Assembly (NCBI GenBank): GCA_963281255.1
Contig: OY725496.1
Location: 1,612,001-1,676,000 of the forward strand
From: Aphrocallistes beatrix
Taxonomy: Eukaryota > Porifera > Hexactinellida > Sceptrulophora > Aphrocallistidae
Length of the DNA: 64,000 nt
Reading direction: 5' to 3'
Shown here: piece after piece, positions 11,491 to 23,716 of the stretch
Position numbering within the stretch: the stretch's first letter is position 1
Layout of the letters: each line of letters starts with the position of its first letter
Notes under the pieces: generated by a model
Database searches by the model: none
What the model was told of the DNA's origin: nothing
The model's input: the letters and a program-made list of their open reading frames with translations, nothing else
Made by a program: the position numbers and the translations under genes

Positions 11491-11830
11491 TATTGTTTCT
11501 CAACCTTTTTCTTCTCGCGGCACCCTTTCTAAACTTCTACCTTTCAGCGGCACCCCTTAATTTGACTTAGGGGCAGGCCAATGAACAAATGATAGTAAAA
11601 GTGGTGATTGATTTGAATTATTACGACTTTATTATAGAATAACTAATTAATAAACTAGGAAATTAATGGGAAACTTGAGCTTGGTTCAAGCTTAAAATTC
11701 GCTGAAAATTTGGAGGCACACTTGACAAGCATACGCGCATTTCCTCTTCAACTGTTTGCAGTTTTCCCCTTTTTATGCATTTAATAAATGGCACCCCAGG
11801 GTGCCGCGGCATCCCGGTTGAGAACCACTG
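11491..11830 (-). mobile_element. hAT (Charlie-like), internally deleted
   Basis: A perfect 8-bp duplication CTTTAGAT (11483-11490 and 11831-11838) flanks ends related to CAGTGGTTCTCAACC. The minus strand still encodes the last residues of a hAT transposase, including EEEMRVCLSSVPPN and the family's closing NQAQVSH before the stop. The rest of the transposase is deleted. Confidence 0.9.
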
Positions 11831-11839
11831 CTTTAGATG

Positions 11840-12595
11840 CACACTATTCAAAAGATTATATTTCCTTTGAATTTGTCAGGAAGAAAACCATTTTGTCAAT
11901 ATTTAGAGATTGGTTCTAATTTTCTAGGGCCATCCGGTATTTCGTTAACCATTGACCTTTAAGTTGTTAAAATATATTACTACAAATATGAAAATGCATA
12001 TTTTTGGCTTTAATCACACTTAATTTATCCTTAAAGTATCGTAGGAAAGAAATACAACGAGATTCTAGGTAAATATTTGAGTTTTCAATATCGTATAGAT
12101 TTGTGTTTAAAAGGTTATACTCGTACTACACTAAAACCTCTAGATGAAAACTCCGTTTTATGATATTATATTTTTATTATATATTCTTAAACCTGTAAGC
12201 CCGTTGTTTTTAAAAACAATTTATAGTTATTATTTAGTACACATATCTCTCAGTAGCTTTTTAAACATAACTGTCATCCGAAATTTTTTAAATCATGGGG
12301 TGGTAAATTATACCACACGATGCTATATCTTTAAATGGTATAGTATAATGCAATCTTTTGAAATAGATTCAACATTGCTTCGCCCTGATTCTATTTTTTA
12401 TGAAGTCTCGACATTATTATGTTCCCTAAATTTATCATACAATTACTAGTGCAGTCTGTTTAAAGGCTAGTAATCCTTTTATAAATCACGGTGTTCCATC
12501 ATTCATTATATCTCGTGTTAACTGAATGCAAACTGAATGACACGATGCATGCGATGCATTTCAAAACATTGCGTTATATAATTATTACTTATAGC
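11840..12595. other. Intron, nothing recognised
   Basis: AT-rich intron DNA. A + strand open frame at 12144-12449 has low-complexity, hydrophobic content and no recognised domain. Confidence 0.35.
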
Positions 12596-12730
12596 AAGGT
12601 TGAAACCGATTGAACCAATTATCAGTATTCATGATTAGTTTCTTAACCGAATACAAATGCTGATAATATTCTGTTACTCTAACCGAATACAATACTGGTA
12701 ATATTCGGGTACTTAATAAATTCTAATACT
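12596..12730. repeat. Fragment of the ATATTCGG hAT MITE
   Basis: Starts CAAGGTTGAAACCGATTGAA, identical to one TIR of the element at 2436-3027, then repeats of the CCGAATAC/GATAATATTC kind and a GGGCGGCTGG remnant. The other end is lost. Confidence 0.75.
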
Positions 12731-12874
12731 GGGCGGCTGGAATAATATTTAGTAGAGGACTGTAAATTGTTATATCCTATTTTTGTATTAAGTACATTTT
12801 ACATCGTCTTACCGAAGATTTCTTACATTAACTGATTAACTGCACATCTGAACTTCTTCTTTTAGATGATTTAG

Positions 12875-12915
12875 CCGTTTGGGATTGTACAATAGAGATG
12901 TACAATCCCAAACGG
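12875..12915. repeat. Perfect 17-bp inverted repeat
   Basis: CCGTTTGGGATTGTACA and its exact complement are separated by seven bases (ATAGAGA). No T-run or coding context explains it. Confidence 0.9.
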
Positions 12916-13268
12916 GGTGGTTTGGTTTCTTGAATAGTGTAATTGTCGAGAAGTGTCTACAAGTACAAATGTACTAGTTACCAGGCTTGGACCGGGTCAA
13001 GATTTCCTGACCCGGTAAGCTCTGACCCGGTTAAAAGCTCTGACCCGGTGACCCGGTTTGGTTATTTGACCCGGTTTTCCAGGAAACATTAATTTTCTAT
13101 ATTTATGCGATTTGATATCGCATGAATATAGAAAAGTGTTATTTGTTATTTCGATATATGATATTTACTATATTTAAGTGAACACTAAGAATGAATGATA
13201 ATTATGAGTAATAATGGAGATCAATATTAGAAGTATACTAATACTTGGATATATACTGAGTGAAGTCA

Positions 13269-15151
13269 TCATATTATTTTCTTTTTCAGTGCATCATTAA
13301 GAAGAACTAACCCCTCCACAGTATCTGGATTCAATTTTCCCCGATCCTTCCTCGTAACGCGACCGGCTGAACTAAAGTGGCGTTCCGATTCAGCCGAACT
13401 AGCTTGTATGACTAAAAATGACTGTGACAGGAAACTGGTAATTGGGAATTTGCAACTGTGTTTTCCCCACCACTTAATAGGATCAAAGATATCCTCATCA
13501 TATTGGATGGAAGTGATTTTTTCATACTGTATTAATTCTGATCTCAAATTTTCTTCATTCCAATTTGTGTAATTATTAATAGAAACTGTAGTCCTACAGT
13601 TCCTAAAGCATAAAAGTGGATCTAATCTGACACTTTTAGGAGCCGGCGGCAGAAGAGGTTCATCTACCTCTCTTTGCTCAATTTGGAATTGTGGTGGAGG
13701 AATTAATTTTTCTTTAAATGCAAGTATAATACCTTCCCTTGCAGTTTTAAGGATATTGACGCGATCTTGTTTATTCTTCACGAATAAAAATGATTTTAGT
13801 GTAGGATCGAGGTAAGTTGCAATAAAATGGATTGAATTTAGAGATGTTTACACCTTTTGTATAAGTTCTTCTGTCATTATTCGTTTCAGAATACGTGTTA
13901 ATGGATCATCATCTGTTTCTATTTCCCAAGCATTTTGAAGAGCATAATATGAAGGTGCCACATTCTGAATACTAGCTATAGATCCAAATTCGAGGATATC
14001 GAATATACGATTAAGTTTTTCAAAAAAAAACTTAATCGTATATTCACGATAGCCAAAAGATTTAAGTCTATTCCTGCAACATTGTAAGCCTTATTCTTCT
14101 GTCAAAATTTCTGATAACTTTCCAAATGACTGCAAAATCTAGTTAAACATTGAGTAAAGACTGTAACTGCCCTATTAACGTTATCATGAAGCTGGTCGAG
14201 TTCATCATTTTCTATCATAGCTCGTTCCCATCCAGTTTTAATCGCGGTATTAATTCTGTGACAGGCACAATATTACCTAATCTTTTGTGCAGTAGCAGCC
14301 ACCATGTTTGCACCCTTGTCTGTTGTAACAGGAGTATTAGCAGGATCACAATATACTTCTGTTAAAATTTGATCTAGTTCAGACTCAATAGTTTCAGAGT
14401 TTTTTAATTTGGGAAAAACTTTGCAAGCATACATAGCGCGTTTGAGTGTCCATAATTCTTTACCAGTACCACTCTCATCCGTATCCTGTGAAATCCAGAA
14501 AAAGGAAACATCTAGGTAACTTCTATTCATAACATTATCAGTCCAAAGATCTGTTGTGAAAGCAACAGCATCTCTCTGTATTGGATCTTGGAGTCTAGAA
14601 CAAATATCTTTTTGGATAGTAATGATCTGTTCAACTGTTGATTTAGATATAGCCTTTCGTCCAGGAATTATATTAGAAGCACTCACATTACCATATTTTG
14701 CACCAATTCTGATCATTTCTTGAGAGAAAAGGATGAATTGTGGATTTTCAATGGTATTAAATGACAAAAATGACCCGGCAACGAAATTTCTACTAGAGAT
14801 GAGAATTTTTTGACCATCTTGCTTATTTATAATATCTTTAGAATTTCTTTTAAGAACAGACGTGATTCTAACCTATGAGGATGATGATATATCTGGACTA
14901 CGATGTCGTGTGTGATCATTCAAATTCTTTGTTCCATAATCAATAATCTTATCACTATCCATTTTCATTTTATAAATAATGCATTTGAGACAATGGTTCC
15001 AACATGCTACTCCAAAAATAATGTCTCGGTTATCGTTCAAAACTTCTGAAAAATATTTCCAACAAGTAATTATGTTTAAACGTGTGGAAGATTTTACTTT
15101 TAAGGTATAAATTTCATTTTCGACTTTCTTACTAATATCAGCACAATCCAT
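13269..15151 (-). pseudogene. hAT transposase, broken
   Basis: DNA transposase of the hAT superfamily. 15151-14873 is the N-terminal portion, with a BED-finger-like W/C arrangement (TCWKYF, CWNHCLKC). 14767-14273 is the first part of the catalytic domain, with AFTTDLWTD and VTTDKGANMVAA, where hAT catalytic Asp residues lie. 13781-13269 is the C-terminal dimerisation region with KWWGKHSCKFP and SSAESERHFSSAGRVT. The three parts are in different frames. A perfect 20-bp hairpin at 14001-14045 sits inside the coding region where hAT helices should continue. It is dead as written, though several domains are well kept. Confidence 0.9.
14001..14045. repeat. Perfect 20-bp inverted repeat in hAT gene
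   Basis: GAATATACGATTAAGTTTTT and its exact complement are separated by five bases. It interrupts the hAT reading frame, and the left copy looks like an inverted duplicate of the right. Confidence 0.9.
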
Positions 15152-15420
15152 CTTTAAACCTACAAAAGTATACTACGTATCTATATACGTACATATGAGT
15201 ATATATAAGTATACAGTAGTAATGATACCAAACAAGTTTCAGTAGAAATACTAGTGATTCATGAAAATGAAACTCCTAACTAATATTGACTGAATATTTA
15301 TGACTTTACAAACCGATAAAATCTAATTATCTATGTATAAGGATATAAACCGGGTCAAGTCAAAATCAGTGACCCGGTTCTGACCCAGAAATTTATTGAA
15401 AATAGTGACCCGGTCTATTC

Positions 15421-17123
15421 GTTAGTTAATACAATTATATTTAGACCTCTTGAAGTTTCTAAATTCTGTAGGTTGCCTACATACCTGTTTCTCGCGTGGA
15501 ATATACTTTTTAGATAGGTCAATAGGATGATACCTAGCTATAGTGTTTTACTTCCTGGGATTTGACGAGTAGCTACACCATTTTCTACTGAATTGACAGG
15601 AAAAAGGACCAACTTAATTGACTGTGTCTGAGTGTTTGAGGCATCTTGTCTTGACGATGTTCCGTTCAAAAAACAGCCCGCTCCTGAAATTCCGATTTAA
15701 AATACATTGATTATTTGTTTGCTCAATAAAATGTGAGATAATATACTTGTAGTTCTAAAAATATGTTACACCTGTTTGATTTCACTTTTATCATAATTAT
15801 GATTCTGTCTTTCTGATCTTGTTTCTACTTAAACTCGCCTCGGACTCATTTTGCTGACTAATCAATTCCATCACATTACCCATATCACAGATGGAATCAA
15901 CTTTAATGGCGTAAAGATAGGCTAATGAATCCATGTGATTAAATCATACTCAAGAGATTGCTCATTAGGAAAGGGATTCAGTCAGGTTTAGCATCAAACG
16001 TGCGTATAACTTAAAAGCTCAATAGCGGCAAAATTTGAGGCTAGTTTATCTTAATATGAAGCCATAACTGCTAATTATAATTCGGATACCCTCGCACTCT
16101 CTGAGGTAGCCGCAGTTTCTCGATTTCTTACTGATATTAAATACTACAATCTGCTCAAAAGTCTGCCTTTAAATAGTATTTCAATTATTTTCAATATTTT
16201 GTTGTGAACCTCCACAGGACCGTTACTCTGAGGATAGTATGCACTTGTCCTTCAGTTATTAATCCTTATTATTTGATGGATATTGTTGATTCCTGTTGAT
16301 TAATTATCATTAATGAATAAATCAAAATTAACAAATCACTTATTTAAGAAATCCCACTTTGACCCAAGTAAAGTTTCGTGACATTTGAATATTATTGACA
16401 GTAAAATTAAAGTGATATGCATGTTGCGGTGAAACAGGCCTTAGTGACCCATGGAAGCCTTTTTTAATCAAATATAAATAATATAATGAAAGTAAAGTAG
16501 TACCACGAGGCTGTTTCTAGCTCCCAAAATAGAGCATTTGTTAATATATTCGTGATTACAGCAAATTTCCCACAGTTTCAAAGAATATCTCGTTTATGTT
16601 GAAATTTCTGAATTAGTTGGATTTTCAAATTTTGCATTCAACTAATTTACACGAAATAGTTCTTTGCGATTGTGTCTAGTTTTATAGGCACAAACTGGAC
16701 CAAATTCCAATATTCAGGATATTGATGGATTAATTTACCAAGTTGACCCATCTCTTTAATTTTAGAACTAGTATATAGTATGTAGATATCATTTTCACCG
16801 ATACATTGCTTTCTGACCTCGCTACAGAAATGGAGTTGCTACATACCTGACACATTGAACGGGAGGGGCGGTTGCCGAAATCAGACATAATATCTGGTTT
16901 TTGAAATTAGAATACTGGTTTTATAATGAATTAGACTCACTATGGCTCTTAATCAGAGACAAATTTATACCATATTTTACAACATCATACAGGGCATTGA
17001 TGATAAACACTCGCCAACAGTGAATATAACAATGGGAGATTTTAATATGCTCAACCACACCTGTACTAAAATTGTGTACATTTTGGATAATATATTACTG
17101 TTATGTCAGCTGTACTGCAAGAC
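15421..17123. other. Intron, nothing recognised
   Basis: Long stretch of UBR4 intron with no recognisable transposon end or coding domain. The short open frame at 16942-17190 overlaps the hairpin at 17124 and has no family match. Confidence 0.35.
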
Positions 17124-17175
17124 CAGAAAAATTGTTGGTGATGACATAATAATGTCATCACCAACAATTTTTCTG
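17124..17175. repeat. Perfect 24-bp inverted repeat, 4-nt loop
   Basis: The arm begins CAGAAAAATTGTTGGTGATG and continues four more bases. An exact complement follows after AATA. This is the longest perfect hairpin in the window outside the foldback MITE. Confidence 0.92.
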
Positions 17176-18058
17176 ATCCTAAACCTATAATATATAAGCC
17201 AAATATCAAAATATGCATATAATCTTATTGAAGCAGCACACCATGATGATGAAGCCATTGTTTAACTCAAAAAAGATCTAAATCCATGTTTTTATGCGAT
17301 TGGTTCCTCAAAATGCTCCATCTTACGAATGTCAAGAGATATGATCGAATATATGGGTGATAAAATGTTCAATATGGAAGTTTCAGTAGTATACGCTAAC
17401 GTCATTAAGTTGACTTCTTGATGAGTCTTTAAAAAATATTTTATAGATAGGGCTTCAGGAACTACTTGTTTTGATTCCTCGGAATTTGGAGAAATGAACT
17501 TATTTTTAGTGATTTAACCAATGATTTCTGATGTACTTAATAATATGAACAATATCAATAATACAGATTTCACTTCTTTGTTGATTGATAACGGCTTTTC
17601 CAATCCCGAACTGTTTTTCCAAACCCTGGATTTCTGGATTGATTTCCCCTCAATCCCTACATCCCCGAAATTTCCAGGATTAGCATTGCCCATTTGTTGA
17701 GGCTGAGAGGGACTCAATGTTTTGTCATGATTAATCGGAGTTTCCAATAAACGATTATCCCAATTAAGTGATGTCCCCTATTCTTAGACATCCCATTTAT
17801 ATAGAGTTGACTGTAATTGTAAGTAAATTTATATAAACTACGACATTGCTGATCACAATGTCCTACAAATTCAATTCCGCGTCCCGCCATTATCATAGCT
17901 CAAGTTAGCTTGTATTAGTCAATACTATTAATTGCCCTTTTGAAAGGCTAAATTAAGATAGCTTCTAAACTATGTAATTGGGAAGTTTCAATTCAGAATT
18001 TTAAATCAAACATTCAACAGTGGTCGAAATTTTATTGAACTGTCGAGCCAATTTTGAT
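17176..18058. other. Intron, nothing firm
   Basis: No gene. Stretches rich in TCCCC/CCCGA near 17590-17700 resemble the TCCCGA-rich pieces at 39150 and 50570 and may be scraps of one element. Confidence 0.3.
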
Positions 18059-18612
18059 ATCCTTACTATTAAAACTCGATTAATTTTTGTGTACTATGTA
18101 TGTGTATATAGTATATACTATATCTATTTGTGGAGAATTGATTGAAGAAACTGCAAGCTGCTGATTTTTGGCATGTGGGAGTCTTTTGGCTATGAGTCCA
18201 CTAAGTTCTGACCTCAGACGGAAATGTCGACTCATAATGGAATTATGACGTCATTCCCACCTTTTTTAGAATTGGAAATTTCTGTTTCGACTATAACTTG
18301 CCATTTTAGCTTATAGATTGCTGAATTTTTAATATAATGTGTGTATTAATATACCTCACATATGATGCAACTATCATCAAAAATAATTACTTATCGCTCT
18401 GTTATGACGTCATCATTACGTATCAAAATTTTTAAAATTGACAAATTTGGTGATTTTTCGTGCGATATCGATTATAACAGTAGGACAGAGGTATTTAGAG
18501 ATGATATCTCCCTTATAATTAATCAATGTGAACCCAAGCGCCCAAAGGGCGCCTCCGGCGGACAAAGTGTTTGCCAGCCCCGCTGCGCAACCAAGCGAAG
18601 CACGCTTGTAAC
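18059..18612 (+). mobile_element. Family A element, left TIR plus full core
   Basis: Left TIR TCCTTACTATTAAAACTCG, a TA-rich spacer, then the core from GAATTGATTGAAGAAACTGC to CGCTTGTA. It holds two TGACGTCA sites. The right TIR is missing. Open frames ending in peptides like RPKGASGG cross the GC tail and are artefacts of the repeat. Confidence 0.9.
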
Positions 18613-19934
18613 GAGTAATATACTTAGGCAATACATTTTTAAGATAATTGTTGATGTAAGTATTCCATATTTGACGTCTTCTATTTGTGATGGCATATAT
18701 TATATTAACTTCACGATATTTTATTTAAAAACCCGCTAAATTCTTCCTAAATAATTTTTGCCAGGCAGTGTATCATCTATATTTAAGAGTAGTTTGATTT
18801 GCAAATATCTACCACACAGGATCATATTAAATATATTAGATAGGCAATGAGAATCAAACAAGCAGAGTAGATAATAAATTGAAATCTGAATTATTGTCGC
18901 ATATATAGTGTATGCAATCATTGTGGGAGGCCATGATATATGTAGTTGATATTATACTATGAATTGTACTCTGCAATGGGTGGTAATCATATTTTAATTC
19001 ACTTTTTTATTATTTTTATTATTCACATCAAACAAGCATTTCTTGACACTGAGGATATACTACTCTAATTTTAAGAGCAATGTGTACTATTTCGCGAAAT
19101 GTTTTTGTTAGATTGAATCATGTAGATATCGAAGAAAATGAAATTTATACATTTTACTTATTCATCAAAACTGTCTAAGAGATAGAGCGGAAATGAAATT
19201 AATCCAAATACTCAAATCATTATGAAACATTATTTTGCATTGAGTACCATTGCCTTAATATATAGGAATACGTAAATTGGATGGATTTTGTGTATAAATT
19301 AGTTTTTGAGTTGTCAAATAGTCGATAATAGTATATTTACATGACGCTGATCAATTTAGAAGAAGATCACTTTTAAAAAATTATTTTTATTTGTTCCCAA
19401 CAGCCATCAAAAAATTTAATAAAATTTAAGGAATTTCTAGATTTTCTGAAGATTATTTGCAAAGTCTTTATAATCAGAAAAAAAAGGTTTTTGAGTATGT
19501 CATTTATTTATTTTTTAAATACGTAATCTAAATTTTGAAAACGAATTCAATGTTTGCACTGTACTCTATATCGTCTATCTTTTTCTTAAAAGGAACTGGA
19601 TGCGGCAGTTAATATGTATCTTTTATTATTCAAATCCTTAACTATTCATATGAATTGGTTATCTGTCTTAATGTTAGTGTTTAAAAAAACCTAAATTGGA
19701 AAATGAGAACTTAGTAATATGATCAATATGATATGATCCAGATAGTTTACAAGGCAGTTTCAGTAGAAACAAGTCTTGTCTGTGGATACACATTTGAATG
19801 GGTGGGGATTTAACACTTAATATTTTTTACTTGACCTTTCATAAATATTATATTTGAATCCATATAATTGTTATTCGATAAACTGGTTTTTATGGTTTTC
19901 TATTATGATTATTTTAAATCTTGTTTTTCCTTAG
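18613..19934. other. Intron, nothing recognised
   Basis: Intron sequence leading to the UBR4 exon at 19935. GCCAGGCAGTGTATC near 18762 resembles a Tc1-type end. Otherwise nothing is identified. Confidence 0.35.
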
Positions 19935-20161
19935 ATTTCAAATCATGGCATGATAATGGCATTCCTCTTAATGCATGGAAGATTATTAGTTCTCAATCTC
20001 ATGAAATTATATTAAAGAATAACACTTGGCTTAAGAAAATGTTATTTCATCCTTCATGTCAACTTGCACGTAAAACTGCATGCTCACTATTTCTTTCACT
20101 GATGACAGAGAAACATCGCCGAAGACTATTTATTGATTTACTAATTGAATATTTACCTGAG
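19935..20161 (+). CDS. UBR4: UBR4 (poe) internal exon 2
   Basis: Second UBR4 exon. It encodes ...NNTWLKKMLFHPSCQLARKTACSL..., matching human HNNWLRQVLFTPATQAARQAACT, and ends ...IEYLPE, matching SYLDEL. The acceptor lies in a pyrimidine-rich tract (TTTTTCCTTAG). The donor is a weaker GAG|GTTATT, chosen because it alone keeps phase 0 into the next exon and reproduces the family junction (LPE|ISIFGES against LDELSIAGEC). The intron before it is 9.6 kb and holds hAT elements, perfect hairpins and a family A copy; the intron after it is 3.6 kb and holds two family A cores split by a mariner. No stop or frameshift is present, so the gene looks functional here. Confidence 0.92.
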
Positions 20162-20398
20162 GTTATTGTTATACTTGATATATAATTTTAATGATAATCC
20201 TTCTTGATCACAAATTGTAATTTTCTGCTTTCAATAAAGCGTTAAACTGTGGTATTAATGGAGTAAATACAATTCTGTTATGAGAAAATCTGCAGAATTT
20301 TCTACTAAGTTACGTAATCATGGCTTATAAAATTACATAGTCGTCCACAGTGAATATTTCAATTATATATTTTATTATATTTCTTATTGTGATTGAAT

Positions 20399-20566
20399 AT
20401 ACAAGTGAGTCCGCTTAATTGAGACAATTTGATTCCGGATTCTCCCGATTAAGCAGTATTTTTCTAATTAACAAATTAATTTAGTATTAGTTTCTGTGTA
20501 TGGAACCATTAAGTTCTTGGTGACTTGTCCCAATTGAGCGCTTGTCCTGATTAAGCGGAATTAAAT
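20399..20566. mobile_element. pogo-type MITE (CCGCTTAATTGAGAC)
   Basis: Inverted ends GAGTCCGCTTAATTGAGAC and GTCCTGATTAAGCGGAATT, with further internal copies of GATTAAGC/CAATTGAGCG. Same family as 41138-41287 and the fragment at 54010-54125. Confidence 0.75.
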
Positions 20567-20814
20567 CTATTTAAACAGGAGAAAAAAGTTTTTTTCGAAC
20601 TGACATTTTTAGATCAGATTATTGGAGTCCCGTGTATATAATATTTCAAAAAGTTGTATAAAAAATATTTAGCGCAATGAATAGTGTCCATTTCAAAACT
20701 AGAAGGGTGGTAGATTCCATAGATGCAAACCGATTTAAAGTTAGACTAAATTATCTTAGTCAAATCAATGAAGTATAATTTATGGTTGCAGAACTTTTGT
20801 ATCACCGTGTATAT

Positions 20815-21247
20815 AGTATGTAACGAATTGATTGAAGAAACTTTTGGCTATGGCTCCACTAAGTTCTGAGCTCAGACGAAAATGTCGAGTCATCATGGAA
20901 TTATGACGTCATTGTCACCTTTTGTATAATTAGAAATTTCAGTTTTTCAACCATAACTCAGCCGTTTTAAGTAATAGAAGGCTGAAATTTTGATAGAATG
21001 TGTATATTAATATATCTCACATACAACTATTATCAAAAAATGATGACGCATCACTCTGTTATGACGTCATCATTACACATCAACATTTTAAAAATTGACA
21101 AATTTCGTGATTTTTCTTGCGATATCGTTTATAATAGTTGGACAGACGTATTTAGAGATGTTAGGCGCCCAAAGGGCCCTTCCGGCGGACACAAAGTGTC
21201 CGCCAGCCGCGTAGCGCAAGCAAGCGAAGCGCGCTTGTATATATAAT
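20815..21247 (+). mobile_element. Family A core, tandem partner 1
   Basis: Core from GTAACGAATTGATTGAAG to GCGCGCTTGTATAT with both TGACGTCA sites and the complete hairpin tail. It has no own TIRs. A mariner separates it from a second core in the same orientation. Confidence 0.9.
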
Positions 21248-21252
21248 ATATA

Positions 21253-22043
21253 CAGTGTTTCAAAAAAACAGGTCATTAATCAAAATTACCACAAATCAAT
21301 CAATGTTATGAAATAAATTTGACGATTCAACAATAATCAAGTTAATACACTTTTTGTCAAATATCAAGAGGAAAAAGTTGTAATCCAAAAAATGCGTAAG
21401 TTATAGCATATGTTCTAAATGTTCCCCATTTAATTCCTTACATTTTCTCACTCTTACAACAAAATTGTTCATTACATCCTTGCAACTTTCTACTTTGGCG
21501 ACCAATTTCTCAGCCATAGCCAGCCTCTTGGCCATATCTGCATTGATTAGCTTCTGACTAGTCCGTATTATATAGGGAAAAACACGCAGATCATGTTTCA
21601 GGACTCTCCAGAGGGTGGTAGGTGTGATACCAATAGTCTGGCTCCTCTTCCGAATTGATCTTTTTGGGCTGTTTCCAACTGCCTGTATAACATAATCATT
21701 AAGTTCGGCAGTTCTCTTCCTAGGTCTTCCAGAATGAGTCGGGCGCTTGTCATCCTTCACATTTAGGTTTAGCACTGTCCCATAAGTCCTGAAATGGTCA
21801 ATCCAAGCTTGTATTACGCTCTTACAGGGCGATGAAGCTGTCTCAAACTTGAAATAACTCATTGAGCCATGCTTGAAGTAGAATTCCACGCAGAATACAC
21901 GGTGCTCCAACTTCCAATTTGGTTTGCATGCCTTCACATGAGTTGCCTCTGCCATTCATTAAAGATATAACTTGGCTAGAATAAAATCCTTAGTTAGGTG
22001 GCGTGAAAAATTCTTATAGGCCTGTTTTTTATAGATCACCCGG
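21253..22043 (-). mobile_element. Mariner, internally deleted
   Basis: Ends CAGTGTTTCAAAAAAACAGG and, reversed, CCGGGTGATCTATAAAAAAC form TIRs flanked by TA. It inserted into the TA-rich junction between two family A cores. It carries one open frame. Confidence 0.85.
21401..21955 (-). CDS. Truncated mariner transposase, DNA-binding part only
   Basis: A 184-residue open frame. Residues 10-80 form the helix-turn-helix typical of DUF4817-type arthropod mariners (VEFYFKHGSMSYFKFETA...IQAWIDHFRTYGTV), followed by the linker GRPRKRT and a second HTH (RSIRKRSQTIGITPTTLWRVL). The catalytic DDE/D domain is absent: the sequence jumps to the usual C-terminal end KELNGEHLEHML. There is no stop or frameshift in what is left. 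Full-length relatives have about 340-360 residues. Such a protein could bind the TIRs but not cut; whether it is expressed cannot be seen. The start ATG lies about 90 bp inside the right TIR, as usual. Confidence 0.75.
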   Translation of the reverse strand: MAEATHVKACKPNWKLEHRVFCVEFYFKHGSMSYFKFETASSPCKSVIQAWIDHFRTYGTVLNLNVKDDKRPTHSGRPRKRTAELNDYVIQAVGNSPKRSIRKRSQTIGITPTTLWRVLKHDLRVFPYIIRTSQKLINADMAKRLAMAEKLVAKVESCKDVMNNFVVRVRKCKELNGEHLEHML

Positions 22044-22045
22044 TA

Positions 22046-22545
22046 TATATATATGTAACGAATTGATTGAAGAAACTGTCAAGCGCAGAAAGCTGAATTT
22101 GGGCAAGTGGAAATCTTTTGGCTATAGCTCCACTATCTTTTGACCTCAGAAGAAAATGTCGACTCATCATAGAATTATGATGTCATTGTCACCTTTTTTA
22201 GAATTAGAAATGTTAGTTTTTCTACTGTAACTCAGCCATTTAAGTTGATAGAAGGCTGAGATTTTAAAAGAATATGTATATTAATATACCTCACTAATGA
22301 TACAATTATCATCAAAAAATAATGACTCATTATTCTGTTGTGACGTCATCATTATGCTTACAAATTTTAAAAAGGGAGAATTTTTAAAATTTTCGTGCGA
22401 TATCGATTATAACAGTAAGACCGACGTATTTTAGAGATGTGATCTCTTTTATAATTATTCAATGTTACCCCAGGCGCCTTCTGCGAACACATAGTGTCTG
22501 CCAGCCGCGCTGCGCTAGCAAACGAATTAATATTATTATTGAGCT
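22046..22545 (+). mobile_element. Family A core, tandem partner 2
   Basis: Core from GTAACGAATTGATTGAAG through the GC tail (shortened: the GGCGCC block lacks the CTCCGG part). The distal CRE is exact TGACGTCA; the proximal one has decayed to TGATGTCA. Confidence 0.88.
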
Positions 22546-22837
22546 TACAAATAATATTCGTTTCAATTATCTTTTAATTCGTCTTGGGCGTGAATGCTAA
22601 ATATAAGTATTAGGATGCCAAAAATATGCAGCAACACCAGCGAGAATTTCCCTAGCTTACTAATGTTACCGTTTCGCACTTTTCAACCCCAGCTTTTTAA
22701 CCCCTTTTTAAGATTATCCTCGTTCTCCAGAAGTTTTCCAACCAGAGGTTATAGAACTTCAAGGGATCTGTTAGAGGAACTAAAATTCATATGGTACAAC
22801 TCTAACTACTTTTTCGAAATTTCAAATATTTAATAGT

Positions 22838-23115
22838 CTCCTTAATAGTAAAACTCGATTATGTTTATTTATGTACAATCGCGCTTGCTTGCGGAAACAA
22901 AGTGTTCGCCAGAGTAGTCCTTTAGGAATCTAGTCTCACATTGATTAATAATGAGGTAAATAGATATCTCTAAATACTTCTATTTTCTGTTATTATCGAT
23001 ATCACTCAAAAAATCATTAAATTAGTCAATTTGTCAATTTTTGATGCGTCATAATGACGTCATAACATAGTGATTAGTCATCATTTTTTGATGATAGTTG
23101 TATCATAATGAAATA
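22838..23115 (-). mobile_element. Family A element, inverted, truncated
   Basis: TIR TCCTTAATAGTAAAACTCG, then the GC tail in reverse (partly eroded), then the TGACGTCA and TGATTAGTCATC block. It breaks off after ATGATAGTTGTATCAT. Confidence 0.85.
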
Positions 23116-23716
23116 TAATTATGTCAGGAAATTCCTGCTCAATTCATCCAGTTATTTCACCAACATCAACCGATTAGCCTGAAAGTAGGTGAAACGCAAG
23201 CTCTTAACTAGTCAATGAATATGTGAAAGTTTCAAAACTTTTGGTCTAGCCGTTTTGAAATTATGACTTCACAATTGAAATTTGGTGTTCTTTGCTACAT
23301 GCACTCATAGAAATTATCAGATCCCATTGCAAGATAGGATGTAGTACAATCGCTGCAGTTGTTGGAAGAACGACATATATTGTTCTTCTTGGTGTCGATA
23401 ATGCAGGGATATATGTGCAAACATTCAAGTCATAAGTGAGATTGTAAAATTATTATAGAATATAATTCACAGAATGCTTTTAAACCGGGATTTGAGTGTG
23501 TTGATTTTAAATTTGATGTCTGATATTAGTAGCTATCGGATTTTAAATGAATTTATCTCTCAGTTATATTGATGCTTCAAAGCAATATGTTATTAATTTA
23601 CTTTTGTCCATGCTGGTCTATTTATCACCTGCTTTCATTTTCACCTATTAAATACTATGGAGGTGAGTCTATGTATGTTATTTGCAACATTTTCACATTT
23701 GCGCTTTATTTTATAG

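Larger units (their letters stand above)
12982..15420 (-). mobile_element. hAT transposon with TGACCCGGT subterminal repeats
   Basis: The left end CAGGCTTGGACCGGGTCAAG is followed by at least five CTGACCCGGT copies within 110 bp. At 15350-15415 the repeats recur in both orientations (ACCGGGTCA, TGACCCGGT). Between them is a broken hAT transposase on the minus strand. No matching right TIR or 8-bp duplication was found, so the right end is probably truncated. Confidence 0.8.

Noticed and set aside
16942-17190. Open frame over the 24-bp hairpin as a coding exon
   Set aside because: Its last part is produced by the palindrome itself, and there is no recognisable domain.
18362-18739. Open frames across family A tails giving peptides such as RPKGASGG...[12 protein letters not shown] at many loci
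   Set aside because: They recur only because the GC-rich tail is repeated; they start in AT-rich core sequence, differ in frame context and show no codon-level conservation.
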